This document shows positions 31,315 to 42,720 of a stretch of DNA of 64,000 bases, piece after piece. Every line of letters begins with the position of its first letter. Within the stretch, counting starts at the first letter, position 1. Both the position numbers and the translations under genes were made by a program. The DNA comes from Bubalus kerabau (lineage: Eukaryota > Chordata > Mammalia > Artiodactyla > Bovidae): the NCBI RefSeq assembly GCF_029407905.1, contig NC_073630.1, positions 33,329,001 through 33,393,000 of the forward strand, in the 5' to 3' direction. Below the pieces are notes generated by a model that was not told the origin of the DNA, did not search any database, and was given only the letters and a program-made list of their open reading frames with translations.

Positions 31315-32460
31315 TAATTAGTTTCAATCTTTAATTTTTTTAGTTTACATACAATAAAGTTCACTTTTTTATATTTTGGATAAATTTTGACAGAATCTTA
31401 GAGTTGTGTATCTTATCAGCACAATCTAAGGATGGTACAGTTCTAGCTCCTGGAAACATTCCCTTGTGCTTATGCCACTGTAGTCAAACAAATCCTCCTA
31501 CCTTCAGCCTCTGGCAGCCAGTAAGCTGTCCTGTATCCCTATATTTTTGCCTTTCTCAGACTGCTATATAAATGGAATCATTCAGAACATTACCCTTTGA
31601 AACTGCTTTTTTTTTTTTTTTTCACTCAACATAATGTCCTTAATAGCTATCTAACTTCTTGCATCTGTCAATATTTTGTTCCTTTTTATATGAGTAGTAG
31701 TTCACTGTATGAGTGTTTAGCCATTTAGAAGAAGGGCATTTGGGTTGTTTCCAGGTTGGGGCAATTTTGAATCAAGTAGCTATTAAATATTTGTGTAGAG
31801 GTTGTAAACATAGGTTTTTCACTTCTCTTGGATGCATACCTAGGAGTAGGATTGCTGGATCATATAGTAAATATATGTATAACTTTATAAGAAACTGCCA
31901 GACTATTTTCCAAAGTGGCTGTCCTGCTTTTGCATTCCTTTGATGAAAGGATGAATGAGAGTTCCTATTGCTCCAAGTCTGGTAAGGCCTTTCCCCGCAT
32001 TGTTTTAGTCATTCTAATAGATCCACTGAGGCATTTCGATCCACTGAGGCATTTCATTGTGATTTTAATTTGTATTTCTCTAATAACAAATGATGTTCAA
32101 TGCTTTTGGCAACATTTTCTTTGTTGAGGTGTCCATATATTTTGGCCATCTTTTAAATTGAGTTGTTGTTTTCCTTTTGAGTTGAGAGAGTTTTTTATAT
32201 ATTCTGGAGACAAGTTCTTTGTTAGATATATGACTTGATATTTTCTCTTTGTCTATTTCTTCTCTTTTAATTCTCTTTCTAGTGTTTTTCTCGAGCAAGT
32301 TTTTTTTTTTAATCAAGTCCAATTATCAGTTTTTTATTTAATGAGTGGTCCTTTTGTTGTATCTAAGAAATCTTTCTTTAATCCAAAGTCACAAAGATTT
32401 TCTCCTATTTTTAAAAAACCCTATCATTTTGACATTTGTTTGTCAATCACTTTGAGCTGA
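31315..32460 (-). mobile_element. Old L1 fragment, ORF2 3' end and 3'UTR
   Basis: GGTTGTTTCCAGGTTGGGGC, ATACCTAGGAGTAGGATTGC, GTGATTTTAATTTGTATTTC and TTTTGGCCATCTTTTAAATTG are classic reversed L1 3' sequence. A short local duplication (GATCCACTGAGGCATTTC) occurs at 32020-32055. No open frame survives. Confidence 0.8.
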
Positions 32461-32483
32461 TTTTTGCAATGTGTCATTCAAGG

Positions 32484-32600
32484 GTTCTTTTTTTTTTTTT
32501 TTTTTTGGTCATGCCGTGTGGCACTTGGGATCTTACTTTCCCTATCAGGATTTGAAGTTGTACCCCCTGCACTGGGAGAACCACTGGACCTCCAGGGAAG
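32484..32600 (-). mobile_element. CHR-type SINE
   Basis: Long T run at left, then GGTCATGCCGTGTGGCACTTG and CTGGACCTCCAGGGAAGCC. Confidence 0.85.
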
Positions 32601-32678
32601 CCTCCCAATAGTTCTTTTTCTTTTTTTCTTTTCATTACAGATTAAATTTTTATTATGGATTAAGAGATTTTGTTATTT

Positions 32679-32792
32679 TGTTGTTTAGTCATTAAGTCTT
32701 ATCTGAGTCTTTGTGACCCCATTGGACTGTAGCCCGCCAGGCTCCTCTATCCATGGGATTTTCCAGGCAAGAATACTGGACCCAGTAATTCT
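32679..32792 (-). mobile_element. Bov-tA/BovA SINE, truncated
   Basis: GTTGTTTAGTCATTAAGTC, GTGACCCCATTGGACTGTAG and CCAGGCAAGAATACTGGA. The tRNA-like head is missing. Confidence 0.85.
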
Positions 32793-32812
32793 TAAAATCA
32801 CTTAAATGACCA

Positions 32813-33123
32813 GACTTCCCTGGCAGTCCAGTGGTTAAGAAGCCACGTGCCAATGTAGGACACACAGGTTGGATCCCTGGTCTGGGAAGATGCCACATGC
32901 CTTAGAGCAGCTAAGACCATGGGCCACAACTACTGAGCCCTGGCTCTAGAGCCTGTGTCCTGAAGCTACTGAAGCCCACACACCTGGAGCCCAAGTTCTG
33001 CCGCAACAAGAGAAGCCACCGAAATGAGAATCCCATACATCACAAGGAGAGGCGCTCCCGCTTGCTCCAACTAGAGAAAGCCCGCGTGCAGCAGCAACGA
33101 GGACCCAGCACAGCCAAAAGAGG
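32813..33123 (+). mobile_element. Long CHR-type SINE with target-site duplication
   Basis: GACTTCCCTGGCAGTCCAGTG head, GTTGGATCCCTGGTCTGGG, ACCCAGCACAGCCAAAAGAG end. It is flanked by AAATCACTTAAATGACCA at 32795 and AAATCACTTATGACCA at 33124. Confidence 0.9.
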
Positions 33124-33139
33124 AAATCACTTATGACCA

Positions 33140-33599
33140 ATATGTGTAGCAACTTGCAAAGCAGATAATCCATATTTTAGATTTCAGATTAGTTAAGTGG
33201 ATGCACAAACAGTATAAATAGTTATTTCAGGATTATCTGGCAAATGAAGGCAGTCTGAACAGAGCCCTGATTAGTTTTAATTATTTGCTCCTTATCCAGT
33301 GAAAAGATACTGTATTTTAAACAACAAGAGATCAGTCAATCACATTTTCAATTTTTACTATCATTTGGTGGAAGGTTACTAATAATGTAACTCTTCTTTA
33401 CATTTTCACTTGGATATAGAAAGTATATACTTGGATATATAAAAAGTAGCTCCTAAAATGAGAAATCAAATTTATTTTCAATTGTCACTTATAGGATATA
33501 CCTTAGTGGCCATTTAAAGAGATAACTTTCTCAGATTTTTCAAAAAGAAAAGCTGTTGTTCTATAAAATCAGCTGTAGTTCATTTGGAAAATTCTTCCT
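33140..33599. other. AT-rich non-coding gap
   Basis: No gene or named repeat seen. Confidence 0.5.
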
Positions 33600-34070
33600 A
33601 AAAAGGATGTTCGGTCCATCCCTGCTCTCCAAAATCTTACAGTCCTCTATAAGAAGATATCAAGCAGTTATAGCTTGCTATAATACATATAGAATATGGT
33701 AAGTACCATAATAGAGTACAAAATACTTTGGGAGGAAGATAAAAGAACTTTATTTTGGTTAGAGGAAATCATATTAGGTTTGGTGAAACAGTTGAAATCT
33801 GAGTTAAATAGTGAAGAATGGATTTCATTTTGACAGGTAGGGATTAGATAAAAAGCATTCAGATCCAGAATAAACAGCAAGAAGAGACACATAGAGATGG
33901 AAAAATATTAGAGGGTAGGCAGAATGGTTAGTAATCAATCCCGATTGGCTACAGAGTAGGAGACAAGGAGTGATTAGTGAAAGACAAAACTGGAAAGAAA
34001 ATTGGTATGAAATCATGGAGAGTCTTCAATTTACCTGAGTTTGGTCTTTATTCTTTAGAATATGAGTACT
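33600..34070 (-). mobile_element. L2 LINE fragment, decayed
   Basis: CCATCCCTGCTCTCCAAAATC, TTACAGTCCTCTATAAG, GTGAAACAGTTGAAATCTGAG and CATGGAGAGTCTTCAATTTAC roughly follow the reversed L2 3' region. Confidence 0.45.
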
Positions 34071-35041
34071 CTTGCTAGGGTTTGGCTTTATTGTCCACCT
34101 CTCTCTCATCCCCAGATAAAAGCTACCTTCAAATAAAATTATCATCTTCATCATCACCTAATCATGGATATGCCATATTTTCACAATCTTGTGAATAAAA
34201 GTTACTTTAGGAAATACTGCTGTTTTCATCTGTTTTGTAACATAAAATCTAAGGAAAACAATAGGTTTACTCTCTGCACAGATAACTTCATGCCAAGCTC
34301 CCTTAGATTCTCTGTGTCTTTTGATCAGATTGCCTTTTCTTGAATAAAAAATTTTGGAGTTTTGCTACATGTCGGGATTTTAGTTGAGGGACTAATTTAT
34401 TTCAAAGGCTAAACAATAATAAATTTAAAATTATAGCTGTCACTGAGATGCTTTTGTGCAAATGTAACTTGTAGAACACTCAGGAAAAAAAAATGAGCAT
34501 TTTAGTAGTTATTACTGTCTGGTTTGTCTCATTTGAGTACCAGAATCTTGACTACTGTCTGAGAATTACACTAGATATTTTTTTGTAACAATGCTTGCAA
34601 AAAGTTCTTCAGGACTTTACAAAGGTAATAAAAGAATATATAGGTAATAATGGAACTCGCAAGATAGAATGAAAATTACCTGTATTTAAAGATACAATAA
34701 GTTAAGCATATCCTTGCAATTATTAATATTCTTCAGTGGGGTTTCATATGAAGTTCTGTGCTTCTTTAGTATCTCTGAGTCCTGTCTGGATTTCCTTTCT
34801 TCCAGATAGAGCCTGATCACATTCTAAATCCATATCTTTTCCAGTAGTGTTTGTGCTGTGGTTGATCAATTCTTTAAGGTCATTATCACTATCTGTATAT
34901 TAATGTCATTTGATGCTGTGTTTAATCTGGAAATTGTTAATTAATTTTATTAAAAATTAATTTAAACGTTATTCAAAGTACTAAGTTTTATCCTATGATT
35001 TGTGGACTATTTTGCCACTGTCACTTTATAAATCTTCTACT
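34071..35041. other. AT-rich non-coding gap
   Basis: No gene or named repeat seen. Confidence 0.5.
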
Positions 35042-35052
35042 GTTATATATCT

Positions 35053-35182
35053 GCTACTACTGCTAAGTCACTTCAGTCGTGTCCAACTCTGTGCGACCTG
35101 ATAGACAGCAGCCCACCAGGCTACCCCGTCCCTGGGATTCTCCAGGCCAGAGCACTGGAGTGGGGTGCCATTGCCTTCTCCG
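35053..35182 (-). mobile_element. BovA monomer SINE with 11-bp target-site duplication
   Basis: GCTACTACTGCTAAGTCACTT to GGGGTGCCATTGCCTTCTCC. It is flanked by GTTATATATCT at 35042-35052 and 35183-35193. Confidence 0.93.
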
Positions 35183-35289
35183 GTTATATATCTATTATCC
35201 TGTTAATGATAGGTCTCCAATCAGGGTCTTCTGTCTTGAGAACGTGTATTTGGCCATGATCACCATTTGGGGAGCTGTAGGTGATGGGA

Positions 35290-35573
35290 CGGAGAAGGCA
35301 ATGGCACCCCACTCCAATACTCTTGCCTGGAAAATCCCATGGACAGACAGAGGAGCCTGGTAGGCTGCAGTCCATGGGGTCGCTAGGAGTCGGACACCAC
35401 TGAGCGACTTCACTTTTCACTTTTCACTTTCAAGCACTGGAGAAGGAAATGGCAACCCACTCCAGTGTTCTTGCCTGGAGAATCCCCGGGAAGGGGGAGC
35501 CTGGTGGGCTGCCGTCTCTGAGGTCGCACAGAGTAGGACACGACTGAAGCGACTTAGCAGCAGCAGTAGCAGC
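35290..35573 (+). mobile_element. Bov-A2 SINE, full length, with 11-bp target-site duplication
   Basis: GGAGAAGGCAATGGCACCCC start, two monomers, GCAGCAGCAGTAGCAGC tail. A perfect AGGTGATGGGA duplication lies at 35279-35289 and 35574-35584. Confidence 0.95.
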
Positions 35574-35584
35574 AGGTGATGGGA

Positions 35585-35995
35585 AAGTTATTTTAAGTTA
35601 TAGCTTACATTACTAGGTCATTTATGGATGAGAGTTCAAGCTCAAAACAGACCCCGTTGGGCAGAATGCTGGTACTTCCAATATCATACATGACCAGAAG
35701 CAGAGTCCGCGGGGATGTGCTCAAGTTTGGGGAATGGAAGCCCAGCAGTAAATCAAAGATGTGATCATGCTCAGTGAGAATGGTATCTCACAGCTGAAAA
35801 AAATTAGAGGAAATATCAAGATCTGAGTTCTTGGCAGGTGCTTCATCTGGATTTTATTTTTTTCTTTTAATGGAAATGAAACATTCTTTTATTTTACCTG
35901 AGAAGGTCTGAGAACAGTTTTGTTCTTTTAAATGCTTTATTTCCCATAGGCTGAAGTAGTAACAAATCTCAAATCTTCTACACTATATTTGTTTA
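35585..35995. other. Non-coding gap
   Basis: No gene or named repeat seen. Confidence 0.5.
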
Positions 35996-36088
35996 GTATT
36001 TATTTTTAATTTTTTGGCTATGTTGCATGGCATGTGGGATCTTGGTTGCCCAAACAGGATTGAACCCGCATGCCCTGCAGTGAAATCG
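35996..36088 (-). mobile_element. CHR-type SINE, truncated
   Basis: TTTTTGGCTATGTTGCATGGC, GTGGGATCTTGGTTGCCC and ATTGAACCCGCATGCCCTGC. The tRNA head is missing. Confidence 0.75.
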
Positions 36089-37454
36089 TACACTATCTTT
36101 ATATATAAGTATATCTCAACACTTTTCCTTTATAATAGATGGTAGCTTGCCAGCCACTTAGTATTGAAAATCAAACTCCAGGAAATGCAATTGTTCAAAT
36201 CCATTAACTTTTATTCAATTCTTATGGTAATAAATGTAGAAGGATCACATCATTTTTCTGCAGTGTGTGATCTAATATATTGCATTTATCTGACCTGTTT
36301 TCTGACTGTCCTAAGAATAGGCTTATAAAACTAAAAGAAATCGTCCCACAGATTTTATGAATAGTGTGTTTCTCTTTTGATGTCCATCTTTGCTTTAATA
36401 TCATAAGGTTATTTCACCCTAGTTTATTTTGGGATCAGGCAAGTCAAATAAACCTTTTCTGGAACTGGATTTAACTTGGTTTAACCAATTTGCTGCCCCA
36501 TGTAATGATTGATAGTCATAAACACAAGCAAGAATATTAGATGCATGATTTTGTGATATTGCTTAAATTGTGTGAGCTTATAAATTTAAGAGTACAAGAC
36601 ATATTTAATGTAAATTTTATGGGCTAATCACTTTCATAATGCCAGTTTAAAAAGAAAAATATTTATTTTATACATTTGCACTATTGAGCTAAAAAATAAT
36701 AATCAATAAATCAGTATATTTAGTATTATTTGCTATCCATGATGTTTATCAAGTATTTGTATAACTTTGTTAGTTCTCATAGATTCTATTTAGATACCAA
36801 TGAATGAATGTTTGCCTTAAGAAAACATGAATTTATAAATATAAATAGCTAAAATGTACAAGAGTAAGAGTCTGTTGACTAAATCAGACTACTATTTGGA
36901 TAAAAGACCTTGCATGTCAAATTAGAAAGTCCTATCTCTATTTTTGTTAAAAGCTTAGATTGCTGTATCACTGAGTTAATTCTTTCATCTGAGTACAAAA
37001 TGTTTTATTCGTGAATGCCTCTTTTATAGCCATCTTCTTCAGTTATAAAAGAAAACCAAGAACACACCTCTACTTCTGAACATCATATTTTCACGTATTC
37101 TTGCTTTCTTCCTATTTCAGAAGAATTATCCTGACTTCAGTCACACTCCTTTTGCTGATCCTAGGACTTGACTATGTCCAGGAGGTGCTTTTCTGTTTTT
37201 TCCCAGTTTTTTCATCTTTATTGTTATAGAGACTGGGGCAGGGATGAGCCTAATGGTGAGGTTAAGGAAACCCAACTGCTGTGGATAGAAGGATGCTTTG
37301 GTTGAGAATTTAGCAAACTGACGGCCATAATCCTTCTAGACTTCTTACTAGTATTGAGTCTGTTGAACTTTCTCTCCTTCCTGAAACTCTCCCTAAAATG
37401 ACTGTAGAGCTCCATTCAGATGTTTATATTAACTCCTCTGAAGTAATGGTGTTC
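36089..37454. other. AT-rich non-coding gap
   Basis: About 1.4 kb without gene or recognised repeat. Confidence 0.5.
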
Positions 37455-37715
37455 ACACTTAACTGAGCCTGAGTGTGTGCTAAGCTCTGTGACAAGTGCT
37501 CTACCTGTATTATCTCATTTAATTCTCCCATCCATTTTATAAGGTAGGTACAATAATTATCCCAATTTAAATTATCCCAGTAATCATGCCAATTAAACTG
37601 AGGCTTAGTATTACTCAAGATCACACACTAAGTAAGTGGCAGAGTGAGGGATTCATACTCACATGTGTTAAGCAGAATGCTTGTCCTTAAACAGAGCCTG
37701 TGATACCACCTCTTC
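37455..37715 (-). mobile_element. MIR SINE, nearly full length
   Basis: GTGTGTGCTAAGCTCTGTGAC, TTATCTCATTTAATTCTCCC, AAGTAAGTGGCAGAGTGAGG and TTGTCCTTAAACAGAGCCTG are the reversed MIR from end to end. Confidence 0.85.
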
Positions 37716-37719
37716 ATGC

Positions 37720-38670
37720 CAGATGCCTATGTAGTGACTGGAAATACAGAGGTGAGAACATTCAGCACTCATGGAACTTAGGCTGTAGTTCTGTGGGAAA
37801 CATGTTAATGGGAAAACAAACTAAACAGTTGTTGTTGTTCCGTCACTCAGTTGGGTCTGACTCTTTGTGACCCCATGGACTGTAGCATGCGAGGCTTCCC
37901 TGTCCTTCACTATCTCCCAGAATTTGTTCAAACTCATGTCCATTGAGTTGATGATGCCATCCCACCATCTCAGCCTCTGTTGATCCCTTCTCCTCCTGCC
38001 CTCAATCTTTCCCAGCATCAGGGTCTTTTCCAACGAGTCAGTTCTTCGCGTCAGGTGCCCAAAGTATTGAAGCTTCAGCTTCAGCATCAGTCCTTTCAAT
38101 GAATATTCAGGACTGGTTTCCTTTAGGATTGATTGGTGTAATCTCCTTGCTGTCCATGGGACTCTCAAGAGTCTTCTCCAACACCATAATTCAAAAAACA
38201 TCAATTCTTCAGTGCTCAACCTTCTTTATGGTCCAACTTTCACATCCATACATGACTACTGGGAAAACCATAGCTTTGACCAGATGGACCTTTGTTGGTA
38301 AAGTGATGTCTCTGCTTTTCAATATGTTGTCTAGGTTTGTCATAGTTTTTCTTCCAAGGAGCAGATGTCATTTAATTTCATGGCTGGAGTCACTGCCCAC
38401 AGAGATTTTGGAGCCCAAGAAAGTCTGTTACTATTTCCATTTTTTCCCCATCTATTTGCCATGAAGTGTTGGTAGAGAGTCTATAACATGACTAAGATAG
38501 GGAGGAAATTCAAGGCAGAGGAAAAGCAGATGTGAAGGCATGAAGGTAGCAAGCATATTGAATTTTGGGGAGTTATCAGCAGTCCTGAATGGCTGGAACA
38601 TGGTGTTTGGGGGAGGTCACAGGAGATGAGACTGGTGAGTCAGTCTGGAGCCAGATCATAAAAAGCTTTA
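37720..38670 (-). mobile_element. L2 LINE fragment split by BovB
   Basis: Left 37720-37827 (ACTGGAAATACAGAGGTGAG; GGAACTTAGGCTGTAGTTC) and right 38473-38670 (AAGGCAGAGGAAAAGCAG; GAGCCAGATCATAAAAAGC) read as reversed L2. Confidence 0.55.
37828..38472 (-). mobile_element. BovB LINE 3' fragment, older subtype
   Basis: Left edge GTTGTTGTTGTTCCGTCACTC (a different tail from the CAGTTCAGTTCAG type), then the RT C-terminal region up to the SWEID/GETVE area. Open frame 37821-38219 (132 codons) keeps WCWRRLLRVPW and RRRRDQQRLRWWDGI-like residues, then the frame is lost. Confidence 0.88.
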
Positions 38671-38689
38671 TTTATTATCATGACTGATT

Positions 38690-39600
38690 TGTTGTTTTCT
38701 GCCTAGTGTTTCCCCAGGCACTTCTTTATCACTCTCCTTCATCACTTCCTTTTCCTTCCCTTGTTATCTAGATATTTGTATCTCTCAGAGTTCTGCTTTC
38801 TATCTTTGAGTTTCTTCTTTTATGTATTTATACTTCTTGCCAGAACCAATCATCCAGCCCTATAGCCTCCACTGAAATTCTGATCTTTCTTCTATCTCTA
38901 TTTTCCACCCACTCTTGAGTTAATATTTTCATCTGACCTCTGTAAACTTTCTCCTTTTTATTCTTCAGATACTTCAAACTTCAGTTCAATTCAGTCACTC
39001 AGTTGTGTCCGACTCCTTGCAACCCCATGGACTGTTGTTCCATGTGCAGTTCTAACTGTTGCTTCTTGACCTGCATACAGATTTCTCAGGAGGCAGGTCA
39101 GGTGGTCTGGTATTCCCATCTCTTTCAGAATTTTCCACAGTTTGTGGTGATCCACACAGACAGAGGCTTTGGCATAGTCAATAAAGCAGAAGTACATGTT
39201 TTTCTGAAACTCTCTTGCTTTTTCGATGATCCAACAGATGTTGGCAATTTGATCTCTGGTTCCACTGCCTTTTCTAAATCCAGCTTGAACACCTGGAAGT
39301 ACATAGTTCACATACTGTTGAAGCCTGGCTTGGAGAATTTTGACCATTACTTTGCTAGTGTGTGAGATGAGTGCAATTGTGTAGTAGTTTGAGCATTCTT
39401 TGGCATTGCCTTTCTTTGGGATTGGAGTGAAAACGGACCTTTTCCACTCTGTGGCCACTGCTGAGTTTTCCAAATTTGCTGGCATATTGAGTGCAGCACT
39501 TTCACAGCATCATCTTTAAGGATTTGAGATGACCTTCAAACTTAATATGTCTAAAAAGATATCACTGTTTGCTCCCCACCCTGCAAAAAAGTCTCACATA
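38690..39600 (+). mobile_element. L2-like segment split by an internally deleted BovB
   Basis: Pyrimidine-rich left part ends CTTCAGATACTTCAAACTT. After BovB the sequence CTTCAAACTTAATATGTCTAA continues as in L2. Low confidence for the left 200 bp. Confidence 0.4.
38982..39533 (-). mobile_element. Internally deleted BovB with 10-bp target-site duplication
   Basis: About 50 bp of the BovB 3' tail (CAGTTCAATTCAGTCACTCAG...CCATGGACTG) are joined directly to the RT region at TTGTTCCATGTGCAG (HGTT). Roughly 0.9 kb is missing between them, judged against the other copies. On the minus strand the 164-codon frame 38991-39485 runs from IPIPKKGNAKECSNY through FIDYAKASVCVDH, where relatives have AKAFDCVDH (the first RT catalytic Asp block), so that active-site residue is changed. 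It then runs in frame across the junction into the normal BovB C-terminus (HGVARSRTQLSD). A perfect CTTCAAACTT duplication lies at 38972-38981 and 39534-39543. Confidence 0.88.
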
Positions 39601-40345
39601 TATGGACTAGATTGAAGGGAAAAACTAGAGGTTGGTTTTATAATGTATTTTTAATAATTAAGGTGTATCAGAGCACTTTACTATGTAATGAATAACTCAT
39701 ATATGTGTTCTCTAGAGATTATGTTGGCAAATGGAAAAACCATTATGTTCTGGGAAAGGACTTACATTTGGCTAAGACTGTGAGAGATGAAGTATGTAAC
39801 ATGTCCATGATTAAGAAGTTTTGCCTCCCTGTTGTTTTTCTGGAAAGTTACATGGGGTTATCTCATATTTTAAAAAATCCTCTACTGTACCTGCACCAAC
39901 TTTGTGGGTTCCTTTTACTGTCTTTTTTTCAGTTCCAAAGTCCATGCTCCCAGGCCACTCGGAAGGTTAGGTACATGGAACGTATGGTAGGAGAGGGATG
40001 CTGAGGAAAGGGTAGGATGGAAGATGAAGAGTTCCCTTGGCCTCTTCAAACTGAGTTTGCTGTTGTGATGAAGGTAGTAGGAGATTCCTGTATCATCTTG
40101 GAGCAGACTAGGAGTTTGGCTGCTCTGAGGAAGGCAGTGTCATTGTTTGAGTAAGTGAATCACCTGGGATCACACTAATCTAAACTCATGGCATCTAGAG
40201 TGATTTAAATGAGTTTCTCCTAGAAGAGAAAAGTGTCAGAGAGGGAATATGCATATCTTGCATGCATTATTATTGGACTTCATTGGTTTCCCTAAAATTT
40301 CATAAGAAAAAGTGCAGTCTTATAAAGGGTTTCGTTTTATTAACT
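39601..40345. other. Non-coding gap
   Basis: An open 99-codon frame at 39705-40004 has no recognisable features. No gene seen. Confidence 0.45.
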
Positions 40346-40581
40346 TAAAAATTTTTTTTCAGTTTCTTTGCTTTGGCTGCACCAGGTCTTCATTGCTTCC
40401 CCTGGGCTTTCTCTAGTTGTAGCACACTGGGCTTCTTCCTGTGGAGCTTCTCATATTGCGGAGCACAGGCTCTAGAGTTAGGTGCTCAGTTGCTTCACAG
40501 CAATGTGGAATCTTCCCGGATGAGGGATCAAACCCATGACCCCTGCCATGGCAGGGGGATCCTTTCCCACCAGGGAAATCC
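40346..40581 (-). mobile_element. Long CHR-type SINE
   Basis: TTTGCTTTGGCTGCACCAGG, GTGGAATCTTCCCGGATGAG and CCCACCAGGGAAATCC. GTTTTATTAACTT / GTTTCATTAACTT at the edges is a likely target-site duplication. Confidence 0.88.
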
Positions 40582-40764
40582 TTGTTTCATTAACTTTTAT
40601 GTCCGCCCATTCCTGTATCTGCAGACATATTGTTTGAATGATTTTTAACTAGGTACCCCCATTCTGTATGCTCTAAATTGTTTCAAAGCTGGCAGGGACA
40701 GTTCCTGCAAACAGAATGTTGTTGCAGTATACCTTCTATTTGGTCTTCAACTTTCTCTCTCTTT

Positions 40765-41320
40765 TTAAAAATCTTTTAAAATTTATTTTTAATTGGAGGA
40801 TGATTGCTTTATGGTCTTGTGTTGGTTTCTGCTGTACAGCAATGTTAATCAGCTATAAGTATACATATATCTTTTGATGCTTTTGAACTGTGGTGTTGGA
40901 GAAGACTCTTGAGAGTCCCTTGGACTGCAAGGAGATCCAACCAGTCCATTCTGAAGGAGATCAGCCCTGGGTGTTCTTTGGAAGGAATGATGCTAAAGCT
41001 GAAACTCCAGTACTTTGGCCACCTCATGAGAAGAGTTGACTCATTGGAAAAGACTGATGCTGGGAGGGATTGGGGGCAAGAGGAGAAGGGGACGACAGAG
41101 GATAAGATGGCTGGATGGCATCACTGACTTGATGGACGTGGGTCTGAGTGAACTCCGGGAGTTGGTGATGGACAGGGAGGCCTGGTGTGCTGCGATTCAT
41201 GGGGTCGCAAAGAGTTGGGTACGACTGAACGACTGAACTGAACTGAACTGATACATATATGCCCTCCCTCTGGAGCCTACCTCCTACCCCACTCCCCATT
41301 CCACCCCTCTAGGTTTCAAC
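40765..41320 (-). mobile_element. Artiodactyl L1 3' end split by BovB
   Basis: AATTGGAGGATGATTGCTTTA, GTTTCTGCTGTACAGCAATG, CAGCTATAAGTATACATATA. After BovB it resumes with GCCCTCCCTCTGGAGCC and CCATTCCACCCCTCTAGG. Confidence 0.8.
40871..41250 (+). mobile_element. Short 5'-truncated BovB with perfect 10-bp target-site duplication
   Basis: 380 bp from the DAFELWCW region to GAACTGAACTGAACTG. It is flanked by ATACATATAT at 40861-40870 and 41251-41260. A two-base loss near 41056 (GAAAAGACTGATGC) breaks the frame. Confidence 0.95.
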
Positions 41321-42080
41321 TCTGTTTTAACTCACCCTTACTTCTGGTTCCCAAAGCTTATAAATTTGAATCGCCTAACAGTCTCTCTCTCTCTTTCTTT
41401 GCAAATGATGAAATTATGGTCTACATTCATAGCTGTTTAATGGAAGAATTTACCTACAACACACACAAGACAAATACATACACATCATTTAAGATATTTC
41501 ACCTAACCATGCCCTAAGCCATACAGATATCTACTGTTTAGCTCACTAGGAGCCTGAAGTTATCTGTCCCAAGACGGTTGGTTCAGTGGTTCAATAATGT
41601 GATCAGTGATTGAAGCTTCTCTAGGCCCTCTGTTTTGCAGCCCTCAAGCGTTATGTCATCTCTCTTGGTCACAAGATGGTTGCCACGATTCCAAGCACTG
41701 TGTCTTTGTATAATACCTAAAGCCAAAAGCAAGGGTAGGGGGAAGGTGGTGGCCAGGTCTTCCTCTGGTTGTGCCTCCTTTTTATAAGGGAGGGAAATCT
41801 TTCCTAGGAGCCATCCTGCAAAAGCCTCCTTTCCTTTCATTGTTAGAACTGGATCATGTGCCTGCCTACCCTTTGAAAAATCCCTAAAAATGAACAGGAT
41901 GGCATTTGGTTGGGTACATTGTCATCCAACCAAAATGGTTGGGAGAAATTAGAGAAATGTGTTTGGAAGTCAACCAACAAATCTGATACATCTACATAGG
42001 TAGAATTCCATTGAATTTTAAATCTCATGAATCTGCAGTTAATTTACTGGATGGTTACCATCCTTAGATTTAAAGGTGTT
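41321..42080. other. Non-coding gap, possibly a decayed repeat
   Basis: The part 41600-41990 (CACAAGATGGTTGCCACGAT; GGGAGGGAAATCTTTCCTAGG; GAACTGGATCATGTGCC) resembles a mammal-wide repeat that I cannot name. No gene. Confidence 0.35.
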
Positions 42081-42087
42081 ATCTTAT

Positions 42088-42202
42088 ATCAATATATCTA
42101 TCTATATATCTATCTATCTCATAGATATGTATGTCTATATATCTATATCTATCCATCTATGTTATATATCTCTATCTCTATCTATCTATATATATATCTA
42201 CC
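42088..42202. repeat. Compound (TATC)n/(TA)n microsatellite
   Basis: Imperfect TATC, TCTA and TA units over about 115 bp. Encoded frames are only Ile/Tyr/Ser repeats and not genes. Confidence 0.9.
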
Positions 42203-42444
42203 TCAATGGAAGGAAAGTTGTTTGTAAATTCTTTTTCTGTTTAGCTATTGCTATAAGGACTTTTGTGATTGGTGTTTCCATGGTGATCAAAAACATTGTC
42301 ATCTAAAAGCATTTCTTTAGAACTTAACAAAAGACACAGTTTAGATAATAATCATAGGAACAGTGAATATGGTTCTTGACAACTGCTGAGAATGTGTTTT
42401 GAAAGAATTTATTCTTCAGTTGGATATGATGTATGAATTACATT

Positions 42445-42720
42445 GCTGCTGCTGTTGCTAAGTTGCTTCAGTCGTGTCCGACTCTGTGTGACCCCATAGA
42501 CGGCAGCCCACCAGGCTCCCCCGTCCCTGGGATTCTCCAGGCAAGAACACTGGAGTGGGTTGCCATTTCCTTCTCCAGTGCATGAAAGTGAAAAGTGAAA
42601 GTGAAGTCGCTCAGTCGTGTCCGACTCTTCGCGACCCCATGGACTGCAGCCTACCAGGCTCCTCCGTCCATGGGATTTTCCAGGCAAGAGTACTGGAGTG
42701 GGGTGCCATCGCCTTCTCTG
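42445..42720 (-). mobile_element. Bov-A2 SINE, full length, with 12-bp target-site duplication
   Basis: GCTGCTGCTGTTGCTAAGTTG start, both monomers, GTGCCATCGCCTTCTCTG end. A perfect ATGAATTACATT duplication lies at 42433-42444 and 42721-42732. Confidence 0.95.

Noticed and set aside
42027..42306. Open frames rich in Ile, Tyr and Ser resembling membrane peptides
   Set aside because: They are translations of the TATC/TA microsatellite.
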